DNA of 64,000 bases from Candidatus Saccharimonadota bacterium. Lineage in GTDB: Bacteria; Patescibacteriota; Saccharimonadia; Saccharimonadales; Saccharimonadaceae. Positions 41,101 to 47,930 of this stretch are shown in pieces. The stretch's first letter is position 1. Each line of letters starts with the position of its first letter. The stretch is taken from assembly GCA_017519305.1 (NCBI GenBank), contig JAFWSN010000002.1, positions 1-64,000 of the forward strand, written 5' to 3'. The notes under the pieces are model-generated. The model saw only the letters and a program-made list of their open reading frames with translations. It ran no database searches and was not told the origin of the DNA. Position numbers and translations under genes: made by a program.

Positions 41101-43688
41101 ATGCTGCTACCTAAACCAACTGCAATACCAGTAAACAGGTTCGTTTTGAGAGTAAGAACATCCGTCCATTTGGCCTTAGCCCTTCCTTCGTCCACTGCCA
41201 AACCGGTGTCTGTCACCTTAAACTTATCAAAGTGGAAGTGTTTATCAATATATTCATCGATTGCCGCAATCGCTTCTTTATGAGCTTCTTCGCCCTTAGC
41301 CCCATTTAGCTCCTCAGTCAACGTACCGCTCAAGTTGCGCTCAATCATTCTTACGACTTCAGCAGCGTTATTAACACCGCCGCCAAGGCTTTTGTTGATA
41401 GCTTCCGTAACGGCTTTTCTTGCAGCGTCACGTTTTGCCATTTCCTTGTTGAAGTCTTCCCTAGAAATTTCCGTATCGGTATCGACACTCTTGTCGTAAC
41501 TGGCAACTTCTTTTGCAAATGTCTTAATAGCTTGCTGGAGTGGGCTATCCATTTCGCCCTTAAACTCAACGCCTTTGTCCATATTCAAGGCACCAGCGCG
41601 ACGAGCTTGGACCGCGCGATCGAGCATAGCTTTGTCCGGATCAATTACGCCACCGTATTTCTCAAGCGCATAATCATCAGACAATGGGTTGAATACCCTC
41701 TCGTCCAAATTGCCGTTGACATCTTTGGAGGCTGCATCGACAACTTCTTCTCGACGCTCACGCCTGCTCTTCACACCAGCAAAGGTGTCACGAGCATCGC
41801 TACGCACCTGTTCGGCAAAACGCCCAAGCCTAGACTTGCCCGTAAGATCGGCTTTATCTTGTGCCTCTAGCTGGTTCGTAAGTTCAACTGCAGTTTTACC
41901 AGCCGAACCCCTACCAGTCTTTTTAATTGCCGCTAAAGCTGTCTTATAATAATTCTTTACCGCAATCGTGCGCTTAACCGTACCAATGGTCCTATCATAA
42001 AAACCAGTTGGAATACCTTTAATTACTCTAGTCAAGAAGCCACCAGGTTTCTTACCTTGTTCAATCAATTTTTGAGCCTTAGCAGCATCCTTGGCATCTC
42101 TTTCGGCCTTGACCCTTTCGTCATAAGCCACCATAGCTTGATAGGCAATGCTTGCGGCTTCTTTCTCGGCTTCTTTTCCGGTAAGACCTTCGGTAGCCAC
42201 CAAGTAAACATCTTCAGCAGCACCCAAGACTTTACCGCCACGCTCTTTAATCTTTTCGCGGATATTTTCTTGTACCTGCTTCTCCATTCTCTCTTGCGCG
42301 GCAGCAGAAGGTTTAGCCGTGCCACCAGTATTTGGGTTATTTTCTGGTGATGGAACTGGCTTTGCCGTGCCGCCAGTGTTTGGATTGTTCTCAGGTGAAG
42401 GCATCGGTTTAGCCGTACCGCCAGTGTTCGGGTTGTTCTTTTCTGAAGGCATCGGTTTAGCCGTACCACCATCTTTTGGATTAGGAACACTGCTCGTTGC
42501 TTCTGGCTTCTCAGCTGGCTTAGCTTCTGAACTTGCAGCTGGTTTTTCCACCGAAACTGGTTTCGGTGTTGGCACAGGCTTCACTCCACTACCATCTTTT
42601 GGATTATTCTCTGGCGAAGGAGTTGGTTTGGCCGTTCCGCCATCTTTTGGATTATTCTCTGGCAAAGGAGTCGGTTTAACAGTATTACCCTTATTAGGAT
42701 CACTGCTTGGAACTGGCTTAGCGTTGCCACCATCCTTTGCAGTAATTTCTACTGGCTTCGTAGCATTAATTACACCGTCAGCATTCGTATCGGCTTTTTT
42801 CTCTGCATTAGCACGACGCAATTCTTCCGCTGTTGGAATTGGTTCAACTGCATCTTTCGCTTCAGAGAAAGGTTTTCGCTCTCCTTTTTTGTCGGTTGGA
42901 TCATTAATAATACTTTGTGATTCCTTGCTAGCTTCAGATTTAGCCGAAGGCGTTGTTGTTGGTTTGTTCCCCTCAGGTTTTTTGCCCTTAAAGAATCCAA
43001 CAACACTCTCAACAAAAGAAGGTTTCCTCTCCGCCTCTGCTTGTGCTAGCTCTGTTGCTTTGCGTCTTTCTTCTAGCGCCTTGAGATTTGCTTGGCCTTT
43101 TTTAAAGTAGCTACTGTCATGTGGGTCGTAATCGGCTTCGGCTGCCAAGGTCTCCTCTTTGGCTGCCGGTTCAGGCTTAGCTACAATAGTTTCTACTGGC
43201 TTAGCAGAAATTACTGGTTCTTCTTCCACGAGTGGTTTAAACACCGGCCTTCCATCATCCGTCAACAAAACTTTTGAAGGTGGCAAAACCTTCTCTTCTT
43301 TTTCGGGCATTTCAATTTTGGCGTGACCGCCATCAAGAGGTGAGGTCTCGCTCAATTTTTCTGTTTCTGGTGTTGGGAACTCTTTTATCTCACCGGTAAC
43401 ATCTCTAGTAAAGTATGGTCGGTGGCCAACGCCATCTGGAGTGTCAACAATGTCATTAGAATCCTGACCAAATATAAAGTCTTTTTTAGGCTTGCCATCA
43501 ACACGCGACACGCTTTTTACTGGACCAGATTTATCGGTTTCGGTTTGTCCCAATACCCAGGAGTCTTTTCCATCAACAACCACCGGGCCCGGCTCGTATG
43601 GTGTGCCGTCCGAATTAGTAACCGCCTTTGCCCAATTGGCAGCAACAGCTCCGTTCCCTCCAGATCCGCTGTTTAATTCTCCCGCCAT
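38151..43688 (-). CDS. Giant repeat-rich protein with EF-hand-like loops, 1845 aa
   Basis: The largest gene of the window; I recognise no family. No signal peptide is visible at the N-terminus. Residues about 330-460 hold a 16-residue repeat (GGTAKPMPSPENNPNT-like). A long charged helical part follows, then two hydrophobic stretches (about 840-890 and 1050-1070). Calcium-loop-like segments DTNADGVIN (near 300), DVNKNGKLDEGE (near 1160) and DVNGDGLIDSTE (near 1465) are seen. From about 1640 a Thr/Pro-rich region contains an 11-residue repeat TTTPRITTTMP, ending DEYLRLIRSRQQQ. It is probably a surface or envelope-spanning protein; export route unclear. Operon with 43692-44087 upstream. Confidence 0.75.
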   Translation of the reverse strand: MAGELNSGSGGNGAVAANWAKAVTNSDGTPYEPGPVVVDGKDSWVLGQTETDKSGPVKSVSRVDGKPKKDFIFGQDSNDIVDTPDGVGHRPYFTRDVTGEIKEFPTPETEKLSETSPLDGGHAKIEMPEKEEKVLPPSKVLLTDDGRPVFKPLVEEEPVISAKPVETIVAKPEPAAKEETLAAEADYDPHDSSYFKKGQANLKALEERRKATELAQAEAERKPSFVESVVGFFKGKKPEGNKPTTTPSAKSEASKESQSIINDPTDKKGERKPFSEAKDAVEPIPTAEELRRANAEKKADTNADGVINATKPVEITAKDGGNAKPVPSSDPNKGNTVKPTPLPENNPKDGGTAKPTPSPENNPKDGSGVKPVPTPKPVSVEKPAASSEAKPAEKPEATSSVPNPKDGGTAKPMPSEKNNPNTGGTAKPMPSPENNPNTGGTAKPVPSPENNPNTGGTAKPSAAAQERMEKQVQENIREKIKERGGKVLGAAEDVYLVATEGLTGKEAEKEAASIAYQAMVAYDERVKAERDAKDAAKAQKLIEQGKKPGGFLTRVIKGIPTGFYDRTIGTVKRTIAVKNYYKTALAAIKKTGRGSAGKTAVELTNQLEAQDKADLTGKSRLGRFAEQVRSDARDTFAGVKSRRERREEVVDAASKDVNGNLDERVFNPLSDDYALEKYGGVIDPDKAMLDRAVQARRAGALNMDKGVEFKGEMDSPLQQAIKTFAKEVASYDKSVDTDTEISREDFNKEMAKRDAARKAVTEAINKSLGGGVNNAAEVVRMIERNLSGTLTEELNGAKGEEAHKEAIAAIDEYIDKHFHFDKFKVTDTGLAVDEGRAKAKWTDVLTLKTNLFTGIAVGLGSSMAVGLAKSAVIQHITNSQIVMAGMKVVIATGVGFQRGYSRAKKEQVKENIDAALGLEKQGKNEGMRRKLGRDFTELMLNVDGAIEDLKSDIGNMGEEAKQAKIKDIASILARLDLQEKHAGKVNLFVYNGRDKIERGKADMFKAMNDAIEALKAGGVENVEELIATSRAEQFSDLSKVYGKIARNQFAWRMGRGAMTGALAGLTAATATIVMDKFRGNKLEEEIRDLAQGRKKFSGLNVVDVESAAVGGAVVEETVNQQPVVKEEIKDTRTPEQMEIDRQRANSQVLIEESNNGGQSVGFDVNKNGKLDEGEYLIGGGRERGVNLANDADFETANAKLSQYGVELTRDPTFGQKNVPVSVSEYVNSQSNAVKGININNVNWNKSQQLVSIERDIVVHPNDGMELYEVPVDGKIPSGAKLYIDLDGDGPGAPLEYEIVNGKAIVPASVLDTSRVGTGGTAKLLGTVRVAKIEDNQFISYTTNTGKVLSGDSVINSKVDHPGYAISVIKHGENGQPDEIINQAAVDGNGHTVSNLSETFNGRATNVSDRVPYMMKETTTGGAGAITLADGAEIKEYTYSGGYQEKFDASLNYMFKEKATYVGTPMTLDVNGDGLIDSTESAAYINQMFVRTATNPYVLMQNASAYGVLEPDVMTDLGFTQEVLANRFGIVDGQIDTMEELNAFLEKLKLSENADWYDKLVNRTLGTMRTDLAGAELEMVTLGDRTATYLNNENSLDFIHASRNRTAVTYYKMVDGQKVYIGNKGFMYGKDNKEPAYDILACEQKGKRPPRITTTTPTIIRTTPVITTTPVIRTTPVITTTMIKTTPVITTTMPTTTPRITTTMPTTTPRITTTMPTTTPRITTTMPTTTPRITTTMPTTTPRITTTLPTTTPIITTTLPTTTPIITTTLPTTLPPKVTPTPMDPGNNPGDGKLPTPTPTVPGQPTTAPGPITEEPGVPYVPTTTVPVTDEDIDEYLRLIRSRQQQ
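38373..38640. repeat. 33-bp tandem repeat encoding Thr/Pro-rich 11-mers
   Basis: About eight direct copies of a 33-base unit (of the type GGCATCGTAGTCGTAATCCT plus TGGCGTTGTCGTC) within the 3' part of the giant gene. Adjacent copies differ mostly at third positions, and pairs of units alternate, suggesting duplication of 66-base blocks. Copy number is likely variable between strains. Confidence 0.85.
42310..42700. repeat. 48-bp tandem repeats encoding Pro/Asn/Gly-rich 16-mers
   Basis: Imperfect 48-base units in the 5' half of the giant gene encode KPMPSPENNPNTGGTA-type 16-mers, about six copies in two blocks separated by a Pro/Ala/Glu-rich stretch. Confidence 0.8.
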
Positions 43689-43691
43689 CTT

Positions 43692-44087
43692 TTATTCCTC
43701 TTTTGCGTCTTCGCCTAAGTATAGTTCACGGAATTTTTTCAAAGCTTCATCGGTAATCTTTCCGGCATCAATTCCGGCTTCTTCGATTGCAGCATTCATC
43801 AAGGCTTCACCATCCTCGCCTTGTTCAATCTTGCTAGACAATTCTTCAGCCTTACCCTCTGGCAAAGCATCGATAATCGAGTAGTTGATCAAATCGACGG
43901 CGCGTTCCTTCATTTCGGAAATCATTTTTTCCCTAGTCTCATCATCCAAATCAGCCAAGCCTTTTTCGATGAGTAGACTTTCCATGTAAACGCTCAAAAC
44001 CTCGTCGTCCGACAAGCTATTAAGCTGTTGATTTAGTTCTTCGTCGGTCATAACCTGACCGCCGTCTTGATAATTAGAATTGTCCAT
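43692..44087 (-). CDS. Small acidic protein (DUF5663-like) upstream of the giant gene
   Basis: 131 aa from ATG 44087, which has AAAGGT 7 bases upstream; a longer frame would start at ATG 44129 near the promoter. The protein is acidic and helical (MTDEELNQQLNSLSDDEVLSVY...EKMISEMKERAVDLINYSIIDALPE), resembling the DUF5663 family of CPR proteins. It ends 3 bases before the giant gene, so the two are co-expressed, perhaps as chaperone and client (inference). Confidence 0.65.
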   Translation of the reverse strand: MDNSNYQDGGQVMTDEELNQQLNSLSDDEVLSVYMESLLIEKGLADLDDETREKMISEMKERAVDLINYSIIDALPEGKAEELSSKIEQGEDGEALMNAAIEEAGIDAGKITDEALKKFRELYLGEDAKEE

Positions 44088-44132
44088 GTGGAGACCTTTC
44101 TTTTTTCTTGTTATATGCCCTTTTCTCATTTA

Positions 44133-44161
44133 AGATTAGCATAAACTTTTTTGTAGGTCAA
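44133..44161 (-). promoter_or_regulatory. Promoter of the giant-protein operon
   Basis: TTGACC (44156-44161), exactly 17 bases, TAATCT (44133-44138). Confidence 0.75.
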
Positions 44162-44221
44162 CAAAATGCTCACGGTTTTCGCACAAAAATCAACACGAAA
44201 AACGTGTCCAAAACTACGCCA

Positions 44222-44264
44222 AAGACAACCTACTAAAAAACCGAACGGACTGTTCGGTTTTTTA
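44222..44264. terminator. Bidirectional terminator
   Basis: AAAAAACCGAAC-GGACT-GTTCGGTTTTTT, symmetric T-runs. On the minus strand it would end the small transcript that starts near 44619. Confidence 0.8.
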
Positions 44265-44369
44265 GGTAATTTATGGTGTCTAATCTATAAAGTTCCCTCT
44301 TTTAAGTTCTTTTGTTGTTTTTGTTTTATATTTTTACGTTACATTGGAGTATTTTACCTTTCTGCATCT

Positions 44370-44510
44370 CTAGATGCCTAATATATCGCCAACCTTTTTA
44401 CCAAACTTCCTTGCCCTGAATGCATCGATCCTATTCTGTGCGTCCTCGCTAGCAAAAGTTACATTGTTAGCTTTGCCTTCATTTTTACTTATTTCGTATT
44501 GCAATCGCAT
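44370..44510 (-). CDS. Candidate 46-aa basic protein in its own transcription unit
   Basis: ATG at 44510 with CAGGGA 6 bases upstream; frame MRLQYEISKNEGKANNVTFA...RIDAFRARKFGKKVGDILGI to TAG at 44370-44372. It ends in an amphipathic basic segment. It is embedded in a transcript with an excellent promoter (44626-44654) and a terminator (44222-44264). The 115-base leader can form GTTAGA/TCTAAC and CCGGA/TCCGG hairpins, the latter hiding an AGGAG. The frame stays open upstream for 27 codons without a standard start. It may be a small regulatory protein or a dual-function RNA. Confidence 0.5.
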   Translation of the reverse strand: MRLQYEISKNEGKANNVTFASEDAQNRIDAFRARKFGKKVGDILGI

Positions 44511-44625
44511 TTTATTTCCCTGTTTATTTTTGTTTTTGCTAGCTCCGGATGCTCCTTTCTGTGTATTCCGGGTGTTTATTTTTATTATTTGTTAGATTTT
44601 TTATTTTATTGTCTAACTGCTTTTT

Positions 44626-44654
44626 ATATTAGCACACTTTGCCAAAAAAGTCAA
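44626..44654 (-). promoter_or_regulatory. Promoter of the 46-aa gene / small RNA
   Basis: TTGACT (44649-44654), exactly 17 bases, TAATAT (44626-44631). Predicted start near 44619. Confidence 0.75.
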
Positions 44655-44710
44655 TACTACTTATGCTTATTTTTTATCATCTTGTCAAATTAACAGAGAT
44701 AAAATCGCAC

Positions 44711-44735
44711 AAAAATAGGCCCGAAGGCCTATTTT
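44711..44735 (-). terminator. Terminator of ileS
   Basis: Minus-strand AATAGGCC-TTCG-GGCCTATT followed by TTTG, 8 bases after the stop codon. Confidence 0.85.
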
Positions 44736-44742
44736 GTATATG

Positions 44743-47694
44743 TTATGCTTTCTCGAGCGAAATCGTTACGTTTTCACCATTGACCTTAGCAATCTCATCA
44801 TAGCTATAGTTCCCCGCCACCTCAACGCTATCAGCGAGCACCTCAGCCTTAAACATCTCGGCAAAGTCAGCCGGCACCTCACAAGACAAAGACAATTTAA
44901 TATGGTCACCTACGTTAAGCCCAGCCTTCTTGCGAGCAGCTTGGACCGAACGAACGAGCTCACGCACAAAACCTTCTTCCAAAAGTTCCGGCGTTAAGGT
45001 TTTGTTCAAATAATTTTCCGCACCCTGGGTAACTTTTTTAACGTTCACTTCGTCGGCGATGATACCTTCATAGAACTCGGAAAGCTTCTCGCCACCGTAA
45101 ATCATCTCTGATAGAGGCTGGCGAACCTTAATTTGTTCCTCTGTTTCAGACTTATTCATACGCATTGCGAGACCATCGGTAATAATTTCGCGCGTACGAG
45201 CCATTTCCTCGAGTATATCAGTATCGATCACGCCAGCGGCTGGCCAATCCAAAAGATGTACAGATTCATTAAAGCCAGTCATTTTTTGATACAGCTCTTC
45301 AGCCAAGAACGGCACAAACGGTGCAAGAATTTTACTCAAATAAACCAGTGCAAAGTAAAGGGTGCCGTAAGCTTCCGTTTTGTCTGCCTCATCTTCTGCC
45401 TTAAAGAAGCGGCGACGTGAACGACGCACGAACCAGTTCGATAAATCATCCACAAATGGCAACACGCCTGCCAAGGCTTCTGGCAAATCATATTTTTCCA
45501 TACCAGCAGTAATCTCATCACGTAATTGATATACTCTTGAAACAATCCACTTATCCAAATCATTCACGAGACCCTCTGGTTTAAATACCGCCAAATCATC
45601 CGAATCTACCCCATCCACCGCAGCATAAGTCGTGAAGAAGTCGTAAACGTTCCAAATCATAGATAACTTGCGTGCCACATCAGAGACGTCCTTGTCGAGC
45701 AAGGCAAAGTCTTCCCCGGCAAGCACTGGTGATGACAAAAGCAAGAAGCGCAAAGAGTCTGCCGAATATTGATCCATCAAGATATTTGGGTCGGTATAGT
45801 TACCAAGCGACTTGCTCATCTTGCGACCATCGTTACCAGCGAGGGTGCCAGTCGTAATCACGTTCTTATAGGCATTCTTTGGGCCATTCTTAGCCTTTTC
45901 GCCAAAGGCGCCAATCGATGCTAGCGCAGTGTTTACGCAGTGCACATAGTAGAACCACGCGCGTACCTGACCAACATATTCTACGATAAAGTCTGCTGGG
46001 TAATTGCTTTCAAACTTCTCTTTATTCTCAAACGGATAGTGCATCTGAGCAAACGGCATCGAACCAGACTCAAACCAACAGTCCAAGACCTTTTCAATGC
46101 GTTTAAAATGCTCACCATCGATATCAAACTCAATTTCATCCACCCATGGACGGTGATAATCCTCTAGACGTTTACCAGAAAGCTCATAAAGTTCATCATA
46201 AGAGCCAATTACCTTCACGGTTCCCTTGTCGCCTTTCCAGACCGGCATAGCAGTAGCCCAGAAACGATCACGAGAGAGGTTCCAATCTGGTGCTGCCTCA
46301 ATGTTTTTAGCAAAACGACCGTGTTTCAAATACTCTGGGAACCAGTTGATATTCTCATTCTCTTCGAGCATCATCTGCTTCTGGCCTTCTACATCAAAGA
46401 ACCAGCTTGGGAAAGCACGGTAGATAATACGTTCCTTAGAACGTGGGTTAAACGGATACTCGTGTTGAATATATTCAATCTTATAAATAATACCCTTTTC
46501 CTCTAGGCATTTAGCAATAAACTTGTTGCCAGCCCAAACCTGAATACCATTTTCATCTGTATCGCGCACGCCAAGTTCGTGAAGCTTCTCGGCCATCTCT
46601 GGGAGATAGTAGCCATTTTCATCAAGCACGTCAGCGAAATCTACCTCGTACTTCTGGCAAATTGCGTAGTCATCTTCACCATAAGCCGGCGCGATATGAA
46701 CGATACCAGTACCATCTTCGGCCGACACAAAATCACCCGCAAGCACCGTATAAGTATCTTTGCGACGCACCGTGCCATCCTGGCCATCAGTGCCAAGATC
46801 AAATAGTCCATCAGCAACTTCGATAATTGACTTATATTTCTTGCCTACAAGAGCTTCGCCACGTACAGCTTTTGTTGGTTTTAGCTCTGGGAATAATACC
46901 TTAGCGCGCTCCAAAGCTACCACCAAAGTCGTACCATCTACGTCATAATAACCATATTCAAGCTTTGGGCTCACCGCAAGCGCCATGTTGGCCGGCAAAG
47001 TCCAAGGCGTAGTTGTCCAAGCTAAGAAATAGGCGTCCTCATCAAGCATCTTAAACTTTACGTAAGCACTTGGGTCGGTCACCACCTGATAAGCATCGTT
47101 GTCCATAGTCACTTCAGCCTTCGAAACTGGAGTCGCAAACTTCGTATCGTACATCAAAACCTTGCGGCCTTCGTAAATCTTCCCTGCTTCGTAAAGCTGT
47201 TTAAAGGCCCACCATACCGATTCCATAAAATCTTTGTTCATGGTGCGATAGCAGTTATCAAAATCCACCCAACGACCGATACGGTCAATCGTACTGCGCC
47301 AAGTTTCGGAGTTTGCCACCATCGACTCACGTGCCTTAATAATGTAATCCTCAAGAGACCATTTAGTGCCAATTTCGCGGCGATCGGTAATGCCAAGCTG
47401 CTTTTCCACAAAGTTTTCAGCAGGGAGACCATGGCAATCCCAACCCCAACGACGCTCGACGTGTTTGCCGTTCATCGTCCAAAAACGCGGCACTGCATCC
47501 TTCACGATAGAAGAAAGCAACGTACCGTGGTGCGGGTTACCAGTAATAAACGGAGGACCGTCGTAAAAGACATACGAATTATCAATCGGACGATTCTCGA
47601 CCGACTTCTCAAAGGTTTTGTTCTCTTTCCACCACTCCACGAGTGCTTTTTCGTACTCGATAGCGCGGCGACGTTCACCTGCTTTATATTTCAT
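44743..47694 (-). CDS. ileS: Isoleucyl-tRNA synthetase
   Basis: Class I synthetase charging tRNA-Ile, 983 aa. The HIGH motif is GNPHHGTLL (about residues 52-60), the CP1 editing domain follows (ACCTTTP-type TTTPWTLPANMALAVSP), and the KMSKS loop is GRKMSKSLGNY. The anticodon-binding domain and a short C-terminal region complete it; no C-terminal zinc finger is visible, which with the sequence style suggests the eukaryote-like type 2 enzyme that is often mupirocin-insensitive (inference). Expression is controlled by a T-box leader at 47695-47877. Confidence 0.95.
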   Translation of the reverse strand: MKYKAGERRRAIEYEKALVEWWKENKTFEKSVENRPIDNSYVFYDGPPFITGNPHHGTLLSSIVKDAVPRFWTMNGKHVERRWGWDCHGLPAENFVEKQLGITDRREIGTKWSLEDYIIKARESMVANSETWRSTIDRIGRWVDFDNCYRTMNKDFMESVWWAFKQLYEAGKIYEGRKVLMYDTKFATPVSKAEVTMDNDAYQVVTDPSAYVKFKMLDEDAYFLAWTTTPWTLPANMALAVSPKLEYGYYDVDGTTLVVALERAKVLFPELKPTKAVRGEALVGKKYKSIIEVADGLFDLGTDGQDGTVRRKDTYTVLAGDFVSAEDGTGIVHIAPAYGEDDYAICQKYEVDFADVLDENGYYLPEMAEKLHELGVRDTDENGIQVWAGNKFIAKCLEEKGIIYKIEYIQHEYPFNPRSKERIIYRAFPSWFFDVEGQKQMMLEENENINWFPEYLKHGRFAKNIEAAPDWNLSRDRFWATAMPVWKGDKGTVKVIGSYDELYELSGKRLEDYHRPWVDEIEFDIDGEHFKRIEKVLDCWFESGSMPFAQMHYPFENKEKFESNYPADFIVEYVGQVRAWFYYVHCVNTALASIGAFGEKAKNGPKNAYKNVITTGTLAGNDGRKMSKSLGNYTDPNILMDQYSADSLRFLLLSSPVLAGEDFALLDKDVSDVARKLSMIWNVYDFFTTYAAVDGVDSDDLAVFKPEGLVNDLDKWIVSRVYQLRDEITAGMEKYDLPEALAGVLPFVDDLSNWFVRRSRRRFFKAEDEADKTEAYGTLYFALVYLSKILAPFVPFLAEELYQKMTGFNESVHLLDWPAAGVIDTDILEEMARTREIITDGLAMRMNKSETEEQIKVRQPLSEMIYGGEKLSEFYEGIIADEVNVKKVTQGAENYLNKTLTPELLEEGFVRELVRSVQAARKKAGLNVGDHIKLSLSCEVPADFAEMFKAEVLADSVEVAGNYSYDEIAKVNGENVTISLEKA

Positions 47695-47877
47695 GGTTGC
47701 TCCTTTATATTAAAAAATCCAATGTTTTACCATTGGAACTCCTCGGAGCGGTACCATCCAATTTCCAAGACTTGCTTGGCTCTCAATTAATCTCTTACGC
47801 GGATTCACGGATGGTTCTACTCAGTTTCCCTTTCTTCCATCAGCTCGCAGGTGATAGCTGCTTCAACGCTTTTAAAC
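47695..47877 (-). promoter_or_regulatory. T-box riboswitch (isoleucine) upstream of ileS
   Basis: On the minus strand the leader holds the T-box sequence ATGGTACCGCTCC (47745-47757), whose UGGN can pair with the CCA end of uncharged tRNA. It is followed by a terminator hairpin CCAATG-GTAAAA-CATTGG and T6 (47711-47738), then AAAGGAG and the ileS start. An upstream stem CAGCT/AGCTG presents an ATC triplet (47853-47855), the expected isoleucine specifier. A -10 TATGAT preceded by TGG (47878-47883) starts the RNA. Antitermination when tRNA-Ile is uncharged is the known mode for this class. Stem I looks short. Confidence 0.82.
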
Positions 47878-47916
47878 ATCATACCATATTTATTCTATAA
47901 AATAAATTGCTTATGC

Positions 47917-47930
47917 TATAATTAAACGAG
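47917..47930 (+). promoter_or_regulatory. -10 element directly before the second BspA-like gene
   Basis: TGC-TATAAT at 47917-47922, 8 bases before ATG 47931. No good -35 is seen. Transcription would begin 1-2 bases before the ATG. Confidence 0.6.

Noticed and set aside
38373-42700. Regular repeats as CRISPR arrays
   Set aside because: The 33-bp and 48-bp repeats are contiguous, in frame and coding, with no unique spacers.
44374-44693. Plus-strand frames of 64-73 codons between the giant-protein operon and ileS
   Set aside because: They are antisense to the well-supported minus-strand 46-aa unit and lack ribosome binding sites and promoters.
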